Shown here piece after piece: positions 20,214-31,563 of a stretch of 64,000 nucleotides of DNA. Position numbers and translations under genes: made by a program. The notes under the pieces are model-generated. The model did not search any database, was not told the origin of the DNA, and worked only from the letters and a program-made list of their open reading frames with translations. The DNA is from Gryganskiella cystojenkinii. Lineage: Eukaryota > Mortierellomycota > Mortierellomycetes > Mortierellales > Mortierellaceae. Numbering within the stretch: the stretch's first letter is position 1; each line of letters starts with the position of its first letter. Where the stretch lies: positions 1 to 64,000 of the forward strand of contig JAAAIG010000053.1 of NCBI GenBank assembly GCA_015852425.1, read 5' to 3'.

Positions 20214-21597
20214 TCAGTCGTCGACCGTGGTATACTACAAAAGGAGTCGATTAGGAAAACGAAGGGATATGTGTCAGTAAAGAGAATATGCTGTGCACCC
20301 ATAACCTTGACCCGGACAAAGATAAAAAATAAAACATTGTGTATAGTTCTTACCTCCTCTTCCTCGTGTTCGCCAATCTCTTCCTGGATCATCTTTTGAC
20401 GTGCAACCTTTCTTGCCAGGGCCTTGTTCGGTTGGAGCATCTGAGCACTGACGTGATTGTTGCATCCTACACATTCCAGAACGAAATAAACAAAGAGATA
20501 GAAACCGTGTCAGTCATAACAGAACAATTACTGTCGAAAAGTCGCAGGCATGAGACGGAAGGAGGATCCACTCAAAAAATCTTTTTTTTTTTTTCCTCCG
20601 TTTTCTTACCATGAGAGGGACAAGGGATCTGTCCACGACCGCCACTGTTTCGAATCAGGGCCAAGATAGCCTCCTTCGAGAAACTGTGTTTACACACCGA
20701 ACTTGTCACAGGATCCTCCAAGAAATTGGTCGTGATCGGACACTTCAGGTTCTGGACCGATCCTGCTCCAGTCTCGACAATCTCCATATCATCATCCTCG
20801 TCCTCATCACCACCTCCAGGTATACTTGCACTCGTCGGCAAAGGATCGTGCTGATGATGCACCTCCCAGACCTTGGTCCTGAAACTATACAACTCTCGTT
20901 CGATCCCACCGGGCACCAACGATGCCTTTTGATCCTGTTTCCGCCGAGTCTGTTCATGCTTGATCTCATCGTTCAAAAGGATATCAAAGGATTCCTTCAA
21001 CCCTTGTTGGGACGGCAATCGTGCGCCGGCTCCAATCCGGTTCGCCAACGTATCCAGTGCTTGTCTTTCGCACTCGGCCTGTCGTTGCATCTCCATCAAC
21101 TCGTTCAGAGCATTTTCCATCGCATGGATCTGGGGATCTTGACTGAACGCCTGTTGGTCCGCATAAGCCTGTTGAGCGGCCTTGGCTCGACTGGTCGGTT
21201 TCTTGGCAACAGACTTTGCAGTCGGCTCTTTGGCACCAGTGCCCTTGTTGTTGCGTGCTCCATGGAACTCTTCGTATTCCAAGGTCGCCTCGGTGATGTA
21301 TTGGAGTCCGGCTTTGAAGAGGTCCATGTGAGGAGCGAAAGCGGTGATGGATGGTTTGAGGGTCGTGACGATGGAAGGTGGAAAGATGAGTTCTGGTTCA
21401 GCAGCAGTGGGTGCTTGTGAGGATGATGACCCTGCTGCATTGTTGCCATTGCTTCGTTGATGTTGAGATGGTGTGTCAATATCTTCTTGATCATCCAAAA
21501 AGTCATTGCCGTTGTTGTTGTTGCTGCCGCTGCCGCCACCTCCGTTTCTTGCAGGCCTAGAGGAGGTGGATGCAGTGCTGACTCCTGATGCTCCCAT
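20214..21597 (-). CDS. NSE2: SP-RING E3 SUMO ligase, NSE2/MMS21-like, 373 aa, 3 exons
   Basis: Exons are 21597-20610, 20466-20354 and a 21-nt last exon 20234-20214; the phases close. The N-terminal ~75 residues are low complexity (Ser/Asn/Gly). A helical middle (residues about 95-230, rich in Gln/Glu/Ala) would bind the SMC5 coiled coil. An SP-RING follows, with Cys286, Cys302, His304, Cys326 and Cys331 visible in CPITTNFLEDPVTSSVCKH and CPSHGCNN. NSE2 is the SUMO ligase subunit of the nuclear SMC5/6 complex in DNA repair; the role here is inferred from the family. The second intron has good borders, but reading through it also stays open, so an alternative longer C-terminus exists. Confidence 0.85.
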
Positions 21598-21895
21598 GGC
21601 GACGAGGGGATGAGTAAGAAGGTCCTTGTTCTATGTGCGTGTGTAGTTGAAACAGAAAAAGGAAGCAGAGGCCTGAAAACTGGTGGCAAAAAACAACACA
21701 CAGCGCGTCCGCCCCTCTTGGTGGCTTTTTTGTTTGTCTCGGTCACCTCGCCTACGATTTCTGCCCTGCTGGAAAAAGAGAGTTAATTTCGTTTCAAACC
21801 AGGGCGTGCAATGTCCATGTAAGCGAAATATATATATATTTTATGTCGGCAAGCTGTAAAGAAAAGGTGTTTGCACAATTGTCTTCTTTCTCTAT
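21598..21895. other. Short intergenic region between NSE2 and SEY1
   Basis: No gene. The NSE2 leader is pyrimidine-rich on its sense strand. An AT repeat (atatatatat) lies at about 21828-21838. Confidence 0.55.
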
Positions 21896-24800
21896 CTATT
21901 GCGACTTCTTGTCCAAAGAACTCATCTCAATCTCCCCACCTTCTTCCTTTCCTCCCGAGTACTGGTTCTGTGTAGTAGTGGATGAAGAGTACTGCTGTGG
22001 CTGACGATGTTCTTGCTGTGGTTGTTGGAGTTCTCGGCTCTTCTCCATACCCTCCCGAAGTTTCTCCATGCCAAACTTGTAAACCTGGTCATACACCTTC
22101 CAGCCAATCGTCTCGACCAACCCCAACATATCGAGGTACCACATCGCCACCATTGGAACACCGACCATCGCGGTCACCATCAAGTACAACGGATTCGTGA
22201 TCACCGCCATAAACTCGTTCCATCCCAAGATGATCAGTGCAACACCAACCCAGTAAGGGACCTTGGCCTGGGTCGCAACCACGGATCGTTTGGCTTCCAA
22301 GTAGAAGGCGTCGGATTCACGCTTAAACTTTGTCGTCAGCTCCTGTTGACGGGTCTCGGACAAGACCTTCAAGGATTGATCAAAATCGAAATCCTCGGCC
22401 GCTTCGAGCTCAAACTTTTCACCGCGGGCAGGATCCAAGGTGTTGATCTTGGCATACAAGGGGACCAAATCGACGGTCTAGTGTTTTTCATAGTTGATGA
22501 AGACTACCTTGTTAGCATATTATTATTGACGACAATACATGCATATCAATGAAAAAGCATAACGGTGTCTGTTTTTACCTCATCACGAGCCTTGCGGAAG
22601 GGGGTGTCGATATCATCATCGGGCTTCCAGACACGGGGGAGACCTTGATCGTCGTACCGGAACTTTTCCTCGAATCGGTTTCTGAGCTTGAGCAACATCA
22701 TGCCATCAACAGACTCCTCCTGAACCTTTTTGGTCAAAAGAACCCAAGCCTGACGACGCAAGTTGATCAACAGCTCGCCTTGCTCCTTCTCATCCAGATC
22801 AAACGTCCTGGCCTTCTTCTGCAAAAGAACCTCGCCATCTTCGACTGTACGCTGATAAATCGTAATGACACGACCCCACATGCCCGGACCAGGGTTGTTC
22901 AGGGCGAGACCGACGGGCTCGTCCAACTCCTTGCGGAGATGTTTCTCGAGCGTCGCCAACATCTTGTTCAGTTCCTTTTCCCGTTGAGCGATCGCAAACT
23001 CGTGAAGTCCCTGTTCGAGTTGGTATTGTTCCTCGTCATAGGTCCACTCGGTCTCCTCCAGCTTGATAGCCTTGGCACCCTGAAGGAAATAATCCAGGAC
23101 TTCTTTCTTGGAGCTCGCGACCACAGCAGCAAACTCGGATCCTTCGATGCGGAGTGCGTTCTGAAGGTTGGTTGAGAACATGTTGACAGCCTTCTTATGC
23201 AGGTTCTTCAACTGCCCCAGGAAATAAGCCTCGAGCATTGTGTTAGCCTTGGTCAACATATCGACACGCTTGCGCTTGTAGACCTCAGCATGGTAACGGG
23301 ACGCATCCTTGTCAAAAGATTCTATAATAGCCAACAAAATAACCAGAGGTATTAAATCTCTGTGAACTGGACTTTACAAGCGTCCTTTGGAAAATTTATC
23401 CTTTCATTCAACTTACTCATGGCGACACCGCGAATGTCCCTCATCTTGGGACCGAGATCCTCGACAATGTTACCAGACTCGATAGGCTGTCTGAACTCCT
23501 TGATCTTTTCTGTAAAAGTTGCAAAGGCTGTGCTGGCAATCTCGTCACAACGGTACTGTGCAAGCAGCTCCTGTTGAGTAGGGAGATCAAGATCCTTGTT
23601 GGTCATGATCTTGTCCCAGATGCCTCCTGCATAGATATGAAGACCATCCGCGGGGACACGTCTTGAATACTGAGGTTGGAAGACGTAGTTGGGGTCGGAG
23701 GGGGTAGTGAAGCTATTTGATGAAAGGAGACCCAAGAGGGGTGTTAGTTCTCCAAAAGTCATACCCAACTCCTATTCAGAAATTCACAAAACCAGTTGAA
23801 TATTCTGTTTGTACCGAAGACGAAGCTTATCAACATCGGAATCAAACTTCTCGGGCTGGAGCAACTTGTGGGCTAACGTCGTGAACATGAAGTCAAAATA
23901 ATCCGTGATCTTGCAGTCTTCGAGTCCCTCGGGCTACACATTTTTTTTTTTCAAATGCACAAAAATAGTGAGTCGATGGTTTAGTAGTCTGGTACGCTTA
24001 TTACGATTCATATTCCTGGTTCGATCGAGAAAAAATAATCAAATGACAATGAAATTCTCGGCTCACCTTGGAAAGACCTTGCCAGATACGCTCGAGATCA
24101 GCCTTCAAGGTGTTGGAGAGGTTGGCGAGAGGGGTGGCTCCGATATGATCACGAATGACAAAGAGCAATAGCGTTTTCTCCTTTCTATAGTCGGCAATAA
24201 GAGTAAGCGAAGCGAGGAAGAGAGGGGTCATGTGGTCAGTAAAAGCAAACACACACAAAGACTCGAATTGCCAAATTGCATGGGTCCAATGGTCCAGGAT
24301 GACGTCTGTGCCGATCACATGCAAAAAAAACGTGCACAGTGACAGGAACAAAACACAGACACGCAAAGCCTTTGTTCGCACGAGAATGGTTCCCCAATAA
24401 AAAATGAACACACTCATACCCTCGGTTGCCACCAAACAGTTGCAAGTTGACCTCAAAGACCGTCTTGAGAAGACCCATGTTGGCTCCATTGTAAAGACCG
24501 ACTTGGTGCTCCCACAGGTTGACAATCAAGACTTCGGACGTCGCCATCGAGAACAGGGCACTCTTGCGCTCAAAATCCTACAGACCCAAGGCAGGAAGAA
24601 GCAAGTATTAATGAAACACGATCATGTCTTGCAGTTTTCCAACGAGTAGTAAACGTATCTCTTTGAGGTCTCAAGGCGTATTTTCTTGGCTTACCTGATC
24701 CTCTCCACGCTCACGGCCATCGGTTCCCTCAACGTCCATGATCAGGACCTTCATGTCCTTGCCTTTACTCATCCAGATGCCCTTGGTGGTCTGCATTCTC

Positions 24801-25361
24801 GCAGTCTCATTCATGACATCGAAGCTGGTTCCAAACAGACGGTTTAAGAGTGTACCTTTTAAAGTGAAGGGGAGAGGGAGAAGGGTAAAGAGAGTCAGCC
24901 AAAAAAAAAAAAAAAAATAAAACTCGCTGCATAATCGATCCTCTTTGGTCTCTAAAGAGGAAAAGGTAAGAGAGGAACTTACTCTTTCCAGTACTCTGAC
25001 TTCCAAAGACAGCAGCGACATTGTAGTTGAATCCAGATTCCTTGAGGTCCCATTTCTCTCCAATAAACTTGGACATCTGCTCGCTATAGGGAGTGGATCA
25101 GTGTTCAAGAAGAGAGAGTCGTGTCAGAAAAGAACAAAAACTAAAGGTGACATGGAAAGAGATGACGGGCTGAGAGTGATAGAAAAGAGTAATCAAGAAT
25201 TGTTACCTGAACTTTTGTTCCTCGTCAATCAGATGTAACCTAGGGAGAACTTCTTTGGTGGCGATGGGCGTCTGCTTGCCCGAGGGGATGGGTGAGTCGA
25301 GGACATCGGGGACGAGGTCGTCGTGGTTTGACTGGTGATCGACATCAGGCACCACGTCCAT
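21896..25361 (-). CDS. SEY1: ER membrane-fusion dynamin-like GTPase SEY1 (atlastin/RHD3 class), 810 aa, 9 exons
   Basis: Exons: 25361-25207, 25083-24983, 24855-24695, 24577-24420, 24184-24067, 23933 to about 23815, 23712-23417, 23321-22579 and 22477-21896. The phases give about 810 residues, close to the 776 of yeast Sey1. The GTPase domain has the P-loop GSQSTGKST (residues 79-87, split by an intron in the Ser codon), switch region [22 protein letters not shown] and an RD motif in [11 protein letters not shown] long helical bundle follows, then a hydrophobic hairpin ([14 protein letters not shown], then [19 protein letters not shown]) that anchors it in the ER, and a Gln-rich cytosolic tail ending SSLDKKSQ. 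It drives homotypic fusion of ER tubules. Intron 2 contains a poly-A run (top strand about 24901-24917). Confidence 0.95.
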
Positions 25362-25875
25362 GATGATGTGAATTGTGTGTTATAGAAGTAAAAGAATTAA
25401 TAGGGGGGATGCAAACGGGTGACAGAAGAACACAGCAACGAGAATGGATGGGTAGATGATAAGAAAAGAAAGAGGGAAAGAAATGAAAGAGATGCAGCCA
25501 CGTCGTCGCGGTGTCTCTTTGATTCTTCCCAGACTGACACGACCTCCCTCTAACTTTTGTCTTCCCCCTGGATTGGGTTCGTGCCAATAATTGACAACAG
25601 GCCGATCGAGAGCATTATTTTCTGCTTACCTCCCCACCGACTATTCTTGGGAGCATGTGCAACAGGAAACCTTACGGGTGAGCGTACACTTCACACCCCT
25701 GTCACTCAAACGGATACTCCGATCCTCTTCTCAGACGCGTTCTTTTTATTTTCTCTACATTACCCGGATCCTTACACGCTGTCTGGATCCACCACACACT
25801 AAAAAAACTCGGCAACGAAAAACCATCCTCTAATTCTTTTCGCCTTCCCTGTTTTTTTTATGTACTCCATTTTTT
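25362..25875. other. Intergenic: SEY1 leader and SOD 3' flank
   Basis: No gene. Top strand 25385-25500 is purine-rich, giving a C+T-rich SEY1 leader. The remainder is unremarkable. Confidence 0.55.
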
Positions 25876-27010
25876 TCAGAGCATGGTCAACAGGCCGACG
25901 AATCCTGTCGTCGCCATCGCGGTCACTTCCCAGCTCCCGATCGAGATAGCTCGGACACCACTCGATGTAGCTTGTTTTCCCGCGGCCCCTTCTGTTGCTT
26001 TGATCGATTCTGTCGTTGCATTGTCCGGCTCCGTACCAGCGGTATCCGTATTCGGATCCACCAAGTTGCCACAGGCGACCCGTGTTCCGTTGTTATGAAT
26101 CACGATCGAACGTCCCACGATCGTCGTTGTTGCACCCGAGAACTGGATCTGCTTGTCGATATAATGGAGGGTCAGGGTTTCATCTGACTCTGTTGCCTTC
26201 AAGTTTCCGTGTTTGCCTACATGTTAGGTCCAAATGAATGCCGGGATTGCTCTTGATGGTTAAAAAGAGCTTTGTCACGGTCGAATCCATTATTTTTGCA
26301 AAGTATGCTTTCTTTTTTTTTTGTTTCTTCTTGACTCACCAGAGAGATCTCCCTCTTGGCATCTGATTGGAGTGTTTGGGTTACACTTGGCAGCGCCGAT
26401 CTTTGCGGGATCCAAATGACTTCCAGTCGCAGCACAATTGTTGTTGGGACCGACCGGGTTCTCATGAATATGGTATTCAAACCCAACGCTTGGCAAGACT
26501 GCGGTCGAGAGTCCCTGGGTCACCTCGATTTCGACTTTTGCACCCGGTCCGCTTGGAAGAGATGAGAATCGGAAGCTGGCCTCGATGTCGTCTATTTGAA
26601 TACAGCGTAAAGAAGCAGAGTTTTTGTTTATGGGCGGGTGTGTTGGTGGAAGAAGAGGAGGAAGAGAGAGAGAGAGAGAGAAGGGCGATTGGGTTGAAAC
26701 GGGTAACCAGTACGGAGGAGGAGAAAGAGTTTAAAAAATGGGTGAGTTCATCAAAAGTTGAATTTCTCCCGGATAGATCTCGGGATCCATCCCATAAAGT
26801 TGGAATGTGGACTTCACGTTGTTGTTGTAGTTTGCTGGAGCTTTTTTTTTTTGGTTTTTTTTGTTTGTCTGTAACTATGACTCGATACGTACTCATGTCG
26901 ATGTTGGCAACCAATGTCTGAGGAGGCACAACAAGCTGAGCGTAGACTTGACTGGTGCAGTAGCTCAAAGCTGCGACCACAGTCAGAACAAAAGACGTTT
27001 TGGTGACCAT
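25876..27010 (-). CDS. Secreted, GPI-type Cu-only superoxide dismutase, 236 aa, 3 exons
   Basis: Exons 27010-26893, 26591-26340 and 26216-25876; the phases close. The ATG at 27010 opens a signal peptide (TSFVLTVVAALSYCTSQVYAQ). The SOD domain keeps the copper ligands His80, His82 (FEYHIHENPV), His98 (GSHLDP) and His164 (GRSIVIHNNGT), plus the disulfide pair Cys92/Cys172 (RVACGNL). The two zinc-loop histidines equivalent to human SOD1 H71 and H80 are missing, and the electrostatic loop before the last Cys is reduced to a few residues. That is the hallmark of fungal Cu-only SODs such as Candida SOD5. A Ser/Thr/Glu-rich stalk and a hydrophobic C-terminus (ATTGFVGLLTML) suggest a GPI anchor at the cell wall or plasma membrane. 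It would convert extracellular superoxide to oxygen and peroxide. The first intron is about 300 nt. Confidence 0.9.
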
Positions 27011-27972
27011 GGCGTTTGTAAAACTGAGGGCTTTCACGATGGGTGGTTGTGATTGGGGAGTGAGGTCAGGGTGAAAGAAGTTTGTTCCACCTCTGTCGTA
27101 GGGGTGAATTTACCAACTGTGAGTAATAAAAGTAAAGAGGAGGAAAGGTCGTTGATCAAGAAGGAGGTTCAAGGTAAAGTTGAGAGGAGAGCGAGAAAAG
27201 AGAAAGAGAGAAAGCGAAAAAAGAGGGACAAGACGACAGTCAACAAAAATAAAAAGAGAGAAAAAGGAATAGACAGTACGCACGTAGCTAGGAGAAATGA
27301 ACGACGTGATGTGTACTAGAAAGCCACGGAGAGAGAATAAGAAGAGAGAGAGAGAAAAAGAGAATGAGAAAGAGCAAGTGACCATTTTGGATCAGTGAGC
27401 TCTTTGGTGACATTGGGCGTCCTGTCTGTATCAGGAGTCTCTGCGAAGTTTTATTATTTATTTATTCATTTTCAAGGAGTTGGCCACTACAACAACAGTA
27501 ACTTTTTTTTTTTCGTCAGTAAGATTCCCCGACATGTTACTCCTTTTTCGGATAAGCTGGTTGCCTTGCTAATACGACGTGTCCCATCAGGTACTCACCC
27601 GCGTAGTTTTTTGTAGCGTTCGTGCAGCGGAGGAGCACAACGTGGACACGGGTCAACATGGGCATTGGATCAAACGTTTCGACAAAAAAAACTTGGCTCC
27701 TGACCATGTTAAAAGGCCCCCTCCTTCTCGACCAGGTTGACGAAAAAGAAGGGTAGTCAAAGCAAACGATTTTTTTTCTCTCTTTTTCTCAAAGTTGTTT
27801 ATACACTGCGAGTTTTGTAGTGAAGAAGGCGTCCCTATGTCGTCCCATGTGGCTCCTATCGTCACCAAATCCTGGTTCAAAGGCAAGAGAGCCAGCGCGT
27901 GTTCCCCGCACGCGCACAGAACGAATCAACATTATGTGATAAGCCACAAAATTTAACACTTCTTTTCTCGGA
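27011..27972. other. Intergenic, divergent promoters of SOD and Myb genes
   Basis: No gene. A purine-rich top strand at about 27120-27375 (GA-type low complexity) forms the pyrimidine-rich leader side of the SOD gene. The region nearer 27973 is mixed sequence. Confidence 0.6.
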
Positions 27973-30906
27973 ATGGAGAAAGATCTCCATTCATTCCCAT
28001 TCAAAGGACAGGACAGGATCAGACCCCCACTCATGACCCACCACCACCAGCTGGCTCGTCAGCTGCTCTCACTGTCTTTGGCTCGTAGGACCATCAGTGC
28101 CTCATGGACCACCAAATCAACACCAACCGTCTTTAATTATTGCTTCGTTTCGTCAAAATCAGGAACTCTGTCCACTCCATTCAGACTCACTCGTCCTTAC
28201 TCAAACCTCACCACCAACTCCACTGCTACCACCCCTAAAGTACATCAACCTCGAGTCGCTGGTAGTAAAGGCGCAAAAACTCCCAAAAAACAACAACGCC
28301 CTGGAAAGCCCGTCCGAGACGAACTCAGACGTCGACAGCTCAATCACCCCTCACTCGATGCCTCCGCACCGGAGCTCTCTCGGGTCTCGAATGCCTACCA
28401 AGGTTCCAAGCAGAAAGTCGTCTGGGATGATGCTATGGATGCAAAACTTCTCCAACTCAGCCAATCACGTATCCCCTGGAGGGAGATTGATCTTCAGATG
28501 GGTTTACCTTACTCGGCCAGTCATCATCGTTTCCACACGGTCCTGGACCCGAATTTGAAATCCTGGCTTTTGCCAAACGGTCAAGTGAACGAACCCATGA
28601 TCAAGTATCTGATGTACCTTAGAGACGATCTCAAGGTTCCCTATGCCGACATATCTCGACTCGAGCTGATGCGTGAACCCTGGCTGATCCCCGATACGAA
28701 TCTGGAGGCATCCATCGAGGCCGCACAGGGCGATTGGAAAGAGATGAAAAAGAAGAAATCGATACGGGACGAAAACAACAAGAAGGACACGTTCTTGTCA
28801 GTTCACAAGGTCGCCCTCGTTCACAAGTATCTCTCCTACAAGGCACAAGAGAACCGAATCAAACGCAACAAGGAATCAGATCGACTTCTGGAAGCGGTCC
28901 GACGTGGTGTTGAACTTTATGGCGAGAACTGGACTAGAGTTGCAGCCCATGCGAACCAGGTGATGCAAAAACAAATGCAAGTCAATCGTTCATCTACCTC
29001 CGACGATGGCGACCACGTTTTCGATAGTACGCCCACTTCGACTTCTCCTGCAGCTCTGGAACCTGAACAGGCCGAGTATCTGTACAAGAAATCCGTGAAA
29101 CAAGGAAATCAATGGGGACTTGAAGACGATCTTGTGATGGCCCGTCGGATCCTGGAATTGAGTGTAAAATGGCCTGGCGTCCAATGGACCCTGAGCCAGC
29201 CTTGGGACGGTACCGGATCCTCCAACACTATTATCAACGCTGTGGAAAGACAACAAAAACTCGAGAACGACAGCAGCAACAAAAACGATGACGACAACAA
29301 CGATGCAGCCAAGGTGGACCTCTGGGAGGATCTTGCCATGACCCTCGGAAACCATTCCCCTATCCAGTGTAAACGCCGTTGGGATGATCTCCGGTTATTG
29401 GATGACAATTACAAGTTTGCACAGACGGATTCCTGGCACCGGTTCGAACGTCTTCAGTTTTGGATGGTCTGGTCCTACTTGATCACCAACGAGAACCGTG
29501 GTCGCCGGATGCTCAGAGAAATGCGAAAGAATGGACCGACCAAGATCATTACCTTGGGTCACGTCGCGGACCGATTAAGAACGCTTTCGCTCTCGAATGA
29601 CGTTTCAAGATGGATGCGACATCGGAGCCAGGACGAATGTGAGCATCATTTTCTCAAGGTCGTAAATCAAACCCTGAACTTGAGGGTTCCTGTCAGTATC
29701 CTCTTTCCTTATAGAGATGCTACCGAGACCGACGCCAGCGACAGCAACATCAACGACCTGCAACGACAACTGCGGCAGCAGAGTCCCATGTGGCAACCAC
29801 TTTTCGGAGGAACCAAGACCATGGCGGCTGTTGAATTATTGGAGCTAATCCTCGAAAGGGTCGCGAAACCAATTCAGGAAAAAGTCTCAATGATCTCCGG
29901 ACCGAACGCGCTCTCAACCCGGAACGACCCCAAACAACAGATTGTTCGATCGAATTGGACCGCGGCCAAGATCAAGACCCTTCAACAGTTGGTCCTGGAA
30001 CAGAAGCACGGAGTCCTAGTCCCGAATTCAGAGTTGGATTGGATTCGAATCGCACAACAACTGGAGCACCGGTTCAAGAATGTTGAGGATGATCCGTATC
30101 CGCAGACAATCCTGAATGCTCGACAGTCACATGAACAAGAGCACATTTTACTTCAGCAACAGAAGAAGGGAGTCAACATCGTCGTCGATGGCAAGGGAGA
30201 ATCAGGATCAGGATTCGAAACCGAGTCCAAAAAGTCTACGGATCAAAAGTTGTCATCGTCACAGGCAGTGAGCGTAAAGAAGCAACTGCAAGAGACAGAA
30301 CGAAATGTCATGGCGCCTATTCCAAGTTCGGGTACATTTTCGCCAGCACAGTGCAAAACCTGTTGGGAGTATATCTCTGCGCATGGATCTCTCTCAGGCC
30401 GATCAATACAAGCGACCAAAATGCAACATATCCAGAAGAATCATGCAGGAGGCAGTGGTAGCGACAACGAGAATGCGTCTTCTTTGAATGATGGTACAAA
30501 TCAAAGCGAATACTGGACAGATCTCGAAATTGAGTTGTTGAAGCGAGGTGTTCGAAGACATGGGACCAACTGGGCCGATGTCAGGGCTCAGTTCCTTCCC
30601 CGACGAGATGTTTCGGATCTGTATCAAAAGTGGAAGGCAATCTCTGTGGCACCGTTAGCATCAGCGTCAACATCGGCAGCATCGTCAGCACCCACCTTGG
30701 CTACCAAATTTGCATTGTCATCCTTCTTATCGCCTTCGTTGTCGTCGTCGTCAACTTCAACTTCGGCGACTCCTACCTCTGACTCAGACAAGGTCGATCG
30801 GCTTTCGGATCCAGACTACCTCGGTCTTCTGTTGGCCCTTGATAAAGTCACAGCGGCCACAGATCCAAAAAAACAAAAAGTAGAAAAAAAAACACACACA
30901 CCCTAG
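27973..30906 (+). CDS. Multi-Myb/SANT domain protein, 977 aa, mitochondrial-looking N-terminus
   Basis: An intron-free frame from the ATG at 27973. About five Myb/SANT-like units are visible: around residues 148-190 (KVVWDDAMDAKLLQLSQSR), 306-330 (LLEAVRRGVELYGENWTRVA), 380-470 (WGLEDDLVMARRIL, ending QCKRRWDDL), 660-690 (NWTAAKIKTLQQLV) and 846-890 (YWTDLEIELLKRGVRRHGTN, then WADV). Such domains bind DNA or histone tails. An in-frame Met at residue 21 (28033) begins an Arg/Ser/Leu-rich stretch poor in acidic residues (QLARQLLSLSLARRTISAS), ending in RLTRPYSN, which resembles a mitochondrial presequence and cleavage site. The upstream ATG has the better context, so start choice may decide location. 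C-terminal Ser/Thr-rich tract. Nuclear regulator or mitochondrial nucleoid protein: undecided. Confidence 0.8.
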   Translation: MEKDLHSFPFKGQDRIRPPLMTHHHQLARQLLSLSLARRTISASWTTKSTPTVFNYCFVSSKSGTLSTPFRLTRPYSNLTTNSTATTPKVHQPRVAGSKGAKTPKKQQRPGKPVRDELRRRQLNHPSLDASAPELSRVSNAYQGSKQKVVWDDAMDAKLLQLSQSRIPWREIDLQMGLPYSASHHRFHTVLDPNLKSWLLPNGQVNEPMIKYLMYLRDDLKVPYADISRLELMREPWLIPDTNLEASIEAAQGDWKEMKKKKSIRDENNKKDTFLSVHKVALVHKYLSYKAQENRIKRNKESDRLLEAVRRGVELYGENWTRVAAHANQVMQKQMQVNRSSTSDDGDHVFDSTPTSTSPAALEPEQAEYLYKKSVKQGNQWGLEDDLVMARRILELSVKWPGVQWTLSQPWDGTGSSNTIINAVERQQKLENDSSNKNDDDNNDAAKVDLWEDLAMTLGNHSPIQCKRRWDDLRLLDDNYKFAQTDSWHRFERLQFWMVWSYLITNENRGRRMLREMRKNGPTKIITLGHVADRLRTLSLSNDVSRWMRHRSQDECEHHFLKVVNQTLNLRVPVSILFPYRDATETDASDSNINDLQRQLRQQSPMWQPLFGGTKTMAAVELLELILERVAKPIQEKVSMISGPNALSTRNDPKQQIVRSNWTAAKIKTLQQLVLEQKHGVLVPNSELDWIRIAQQLEHRFKNVEDDPYPQTILNARQSHEQEHILLQQQKKGVNIVVDGKGESGSGFETESKKSTDQKLSSSQAVSVKKQLQETERNVMAPIPSSGTFSPAQCKTCWEYISAHGSLSGRSIQATKMQHIQKNHAGGSGSDNENASSLNDGTNQSEYWTDLEIELLKRGVRRHGTNWADVRAQFLPRRDVSDLYQKWKAISVAPLASASTSAASSAPTLATKFALSSFLSPSLSSSSTSTSATPTSDSDKVDRLSDPDYLGLLLALDKVTAATDPKKQKVEKKTHTP

Positions 30907-31563
30907 AAAACAGCATAAACAAAGTAAAAAAGTAAAATAAAATGTACAGTAGGCTAGAAGAAGGCTGACAATAGGTTTCTGCAGCACAAACCCCTCGCAA
31001 ACACCTCTCTTTTGGTCCCGCTCCTCTTCTGGCTACCTATTTTCTAGTGCCCCTTTACCTGGTTGATTCTTCCTGATGTCTTTCCCCCTCCCCCCTGAGG
31101 ATAGGAGGGCACGGACCAACTTTCTATTCAGGAACAACGACAGCACGAACAGCAGTCTGAGATCTCGGTCGACGCCATCTGTAATACCAACCGGGTGGGA
31201 AAATTCAGGCCTTCAACACTCTCATTGGAGAAGGTGCTGGTGATGGTCCAACGTTAGCCGAGGCTCCCAGGACTGCACCCAGCTCATTTCTGAAGAGGAG
31301 TCCGAGAACAAGTTCCAAAGGAGATCAATGAGTTACGCCGCCGTCGTCGGCGCCGATTGGTTCCAGCGCAGGAAGAATCTCTACAGCAGGATCATCCTCA
31401 GTTCTTACTACCACCCCTAGAACGGGTCTTCTGCAATCATGAATCTTCATGATGAACCAATCGTTCACAACATCGCACTTATAAAAAATTGCAAAATGTA
31501 TGATTCATATATTGTAGTTATTCCTCGTTAATCATTTCTTTCGCGGGCAGCCAATATTAGAGC
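30907..31563. other. Intergenic with possible decayed coding stretch
   Basis: The 3' flank of the Myb gene, then 31130-31440 where plus-strand frames read protein-like Ser/Thr/Pro-rich and Gln/Glu/Arg-rich pieces (for example KEINELRRRRRR) broken by stops. No family recognised. A+T-rich from 31480. Confidence 0.4.

Noticed and set aside
26700..26850. Possible extra exon of the SOD gene (NVKSTFQLYGMDPEIYPGEI)
   Set aside because: No usable donor follows it, and direct joining of 26893 to 26591 keeps phase and gives a continuous SOD beta strand.
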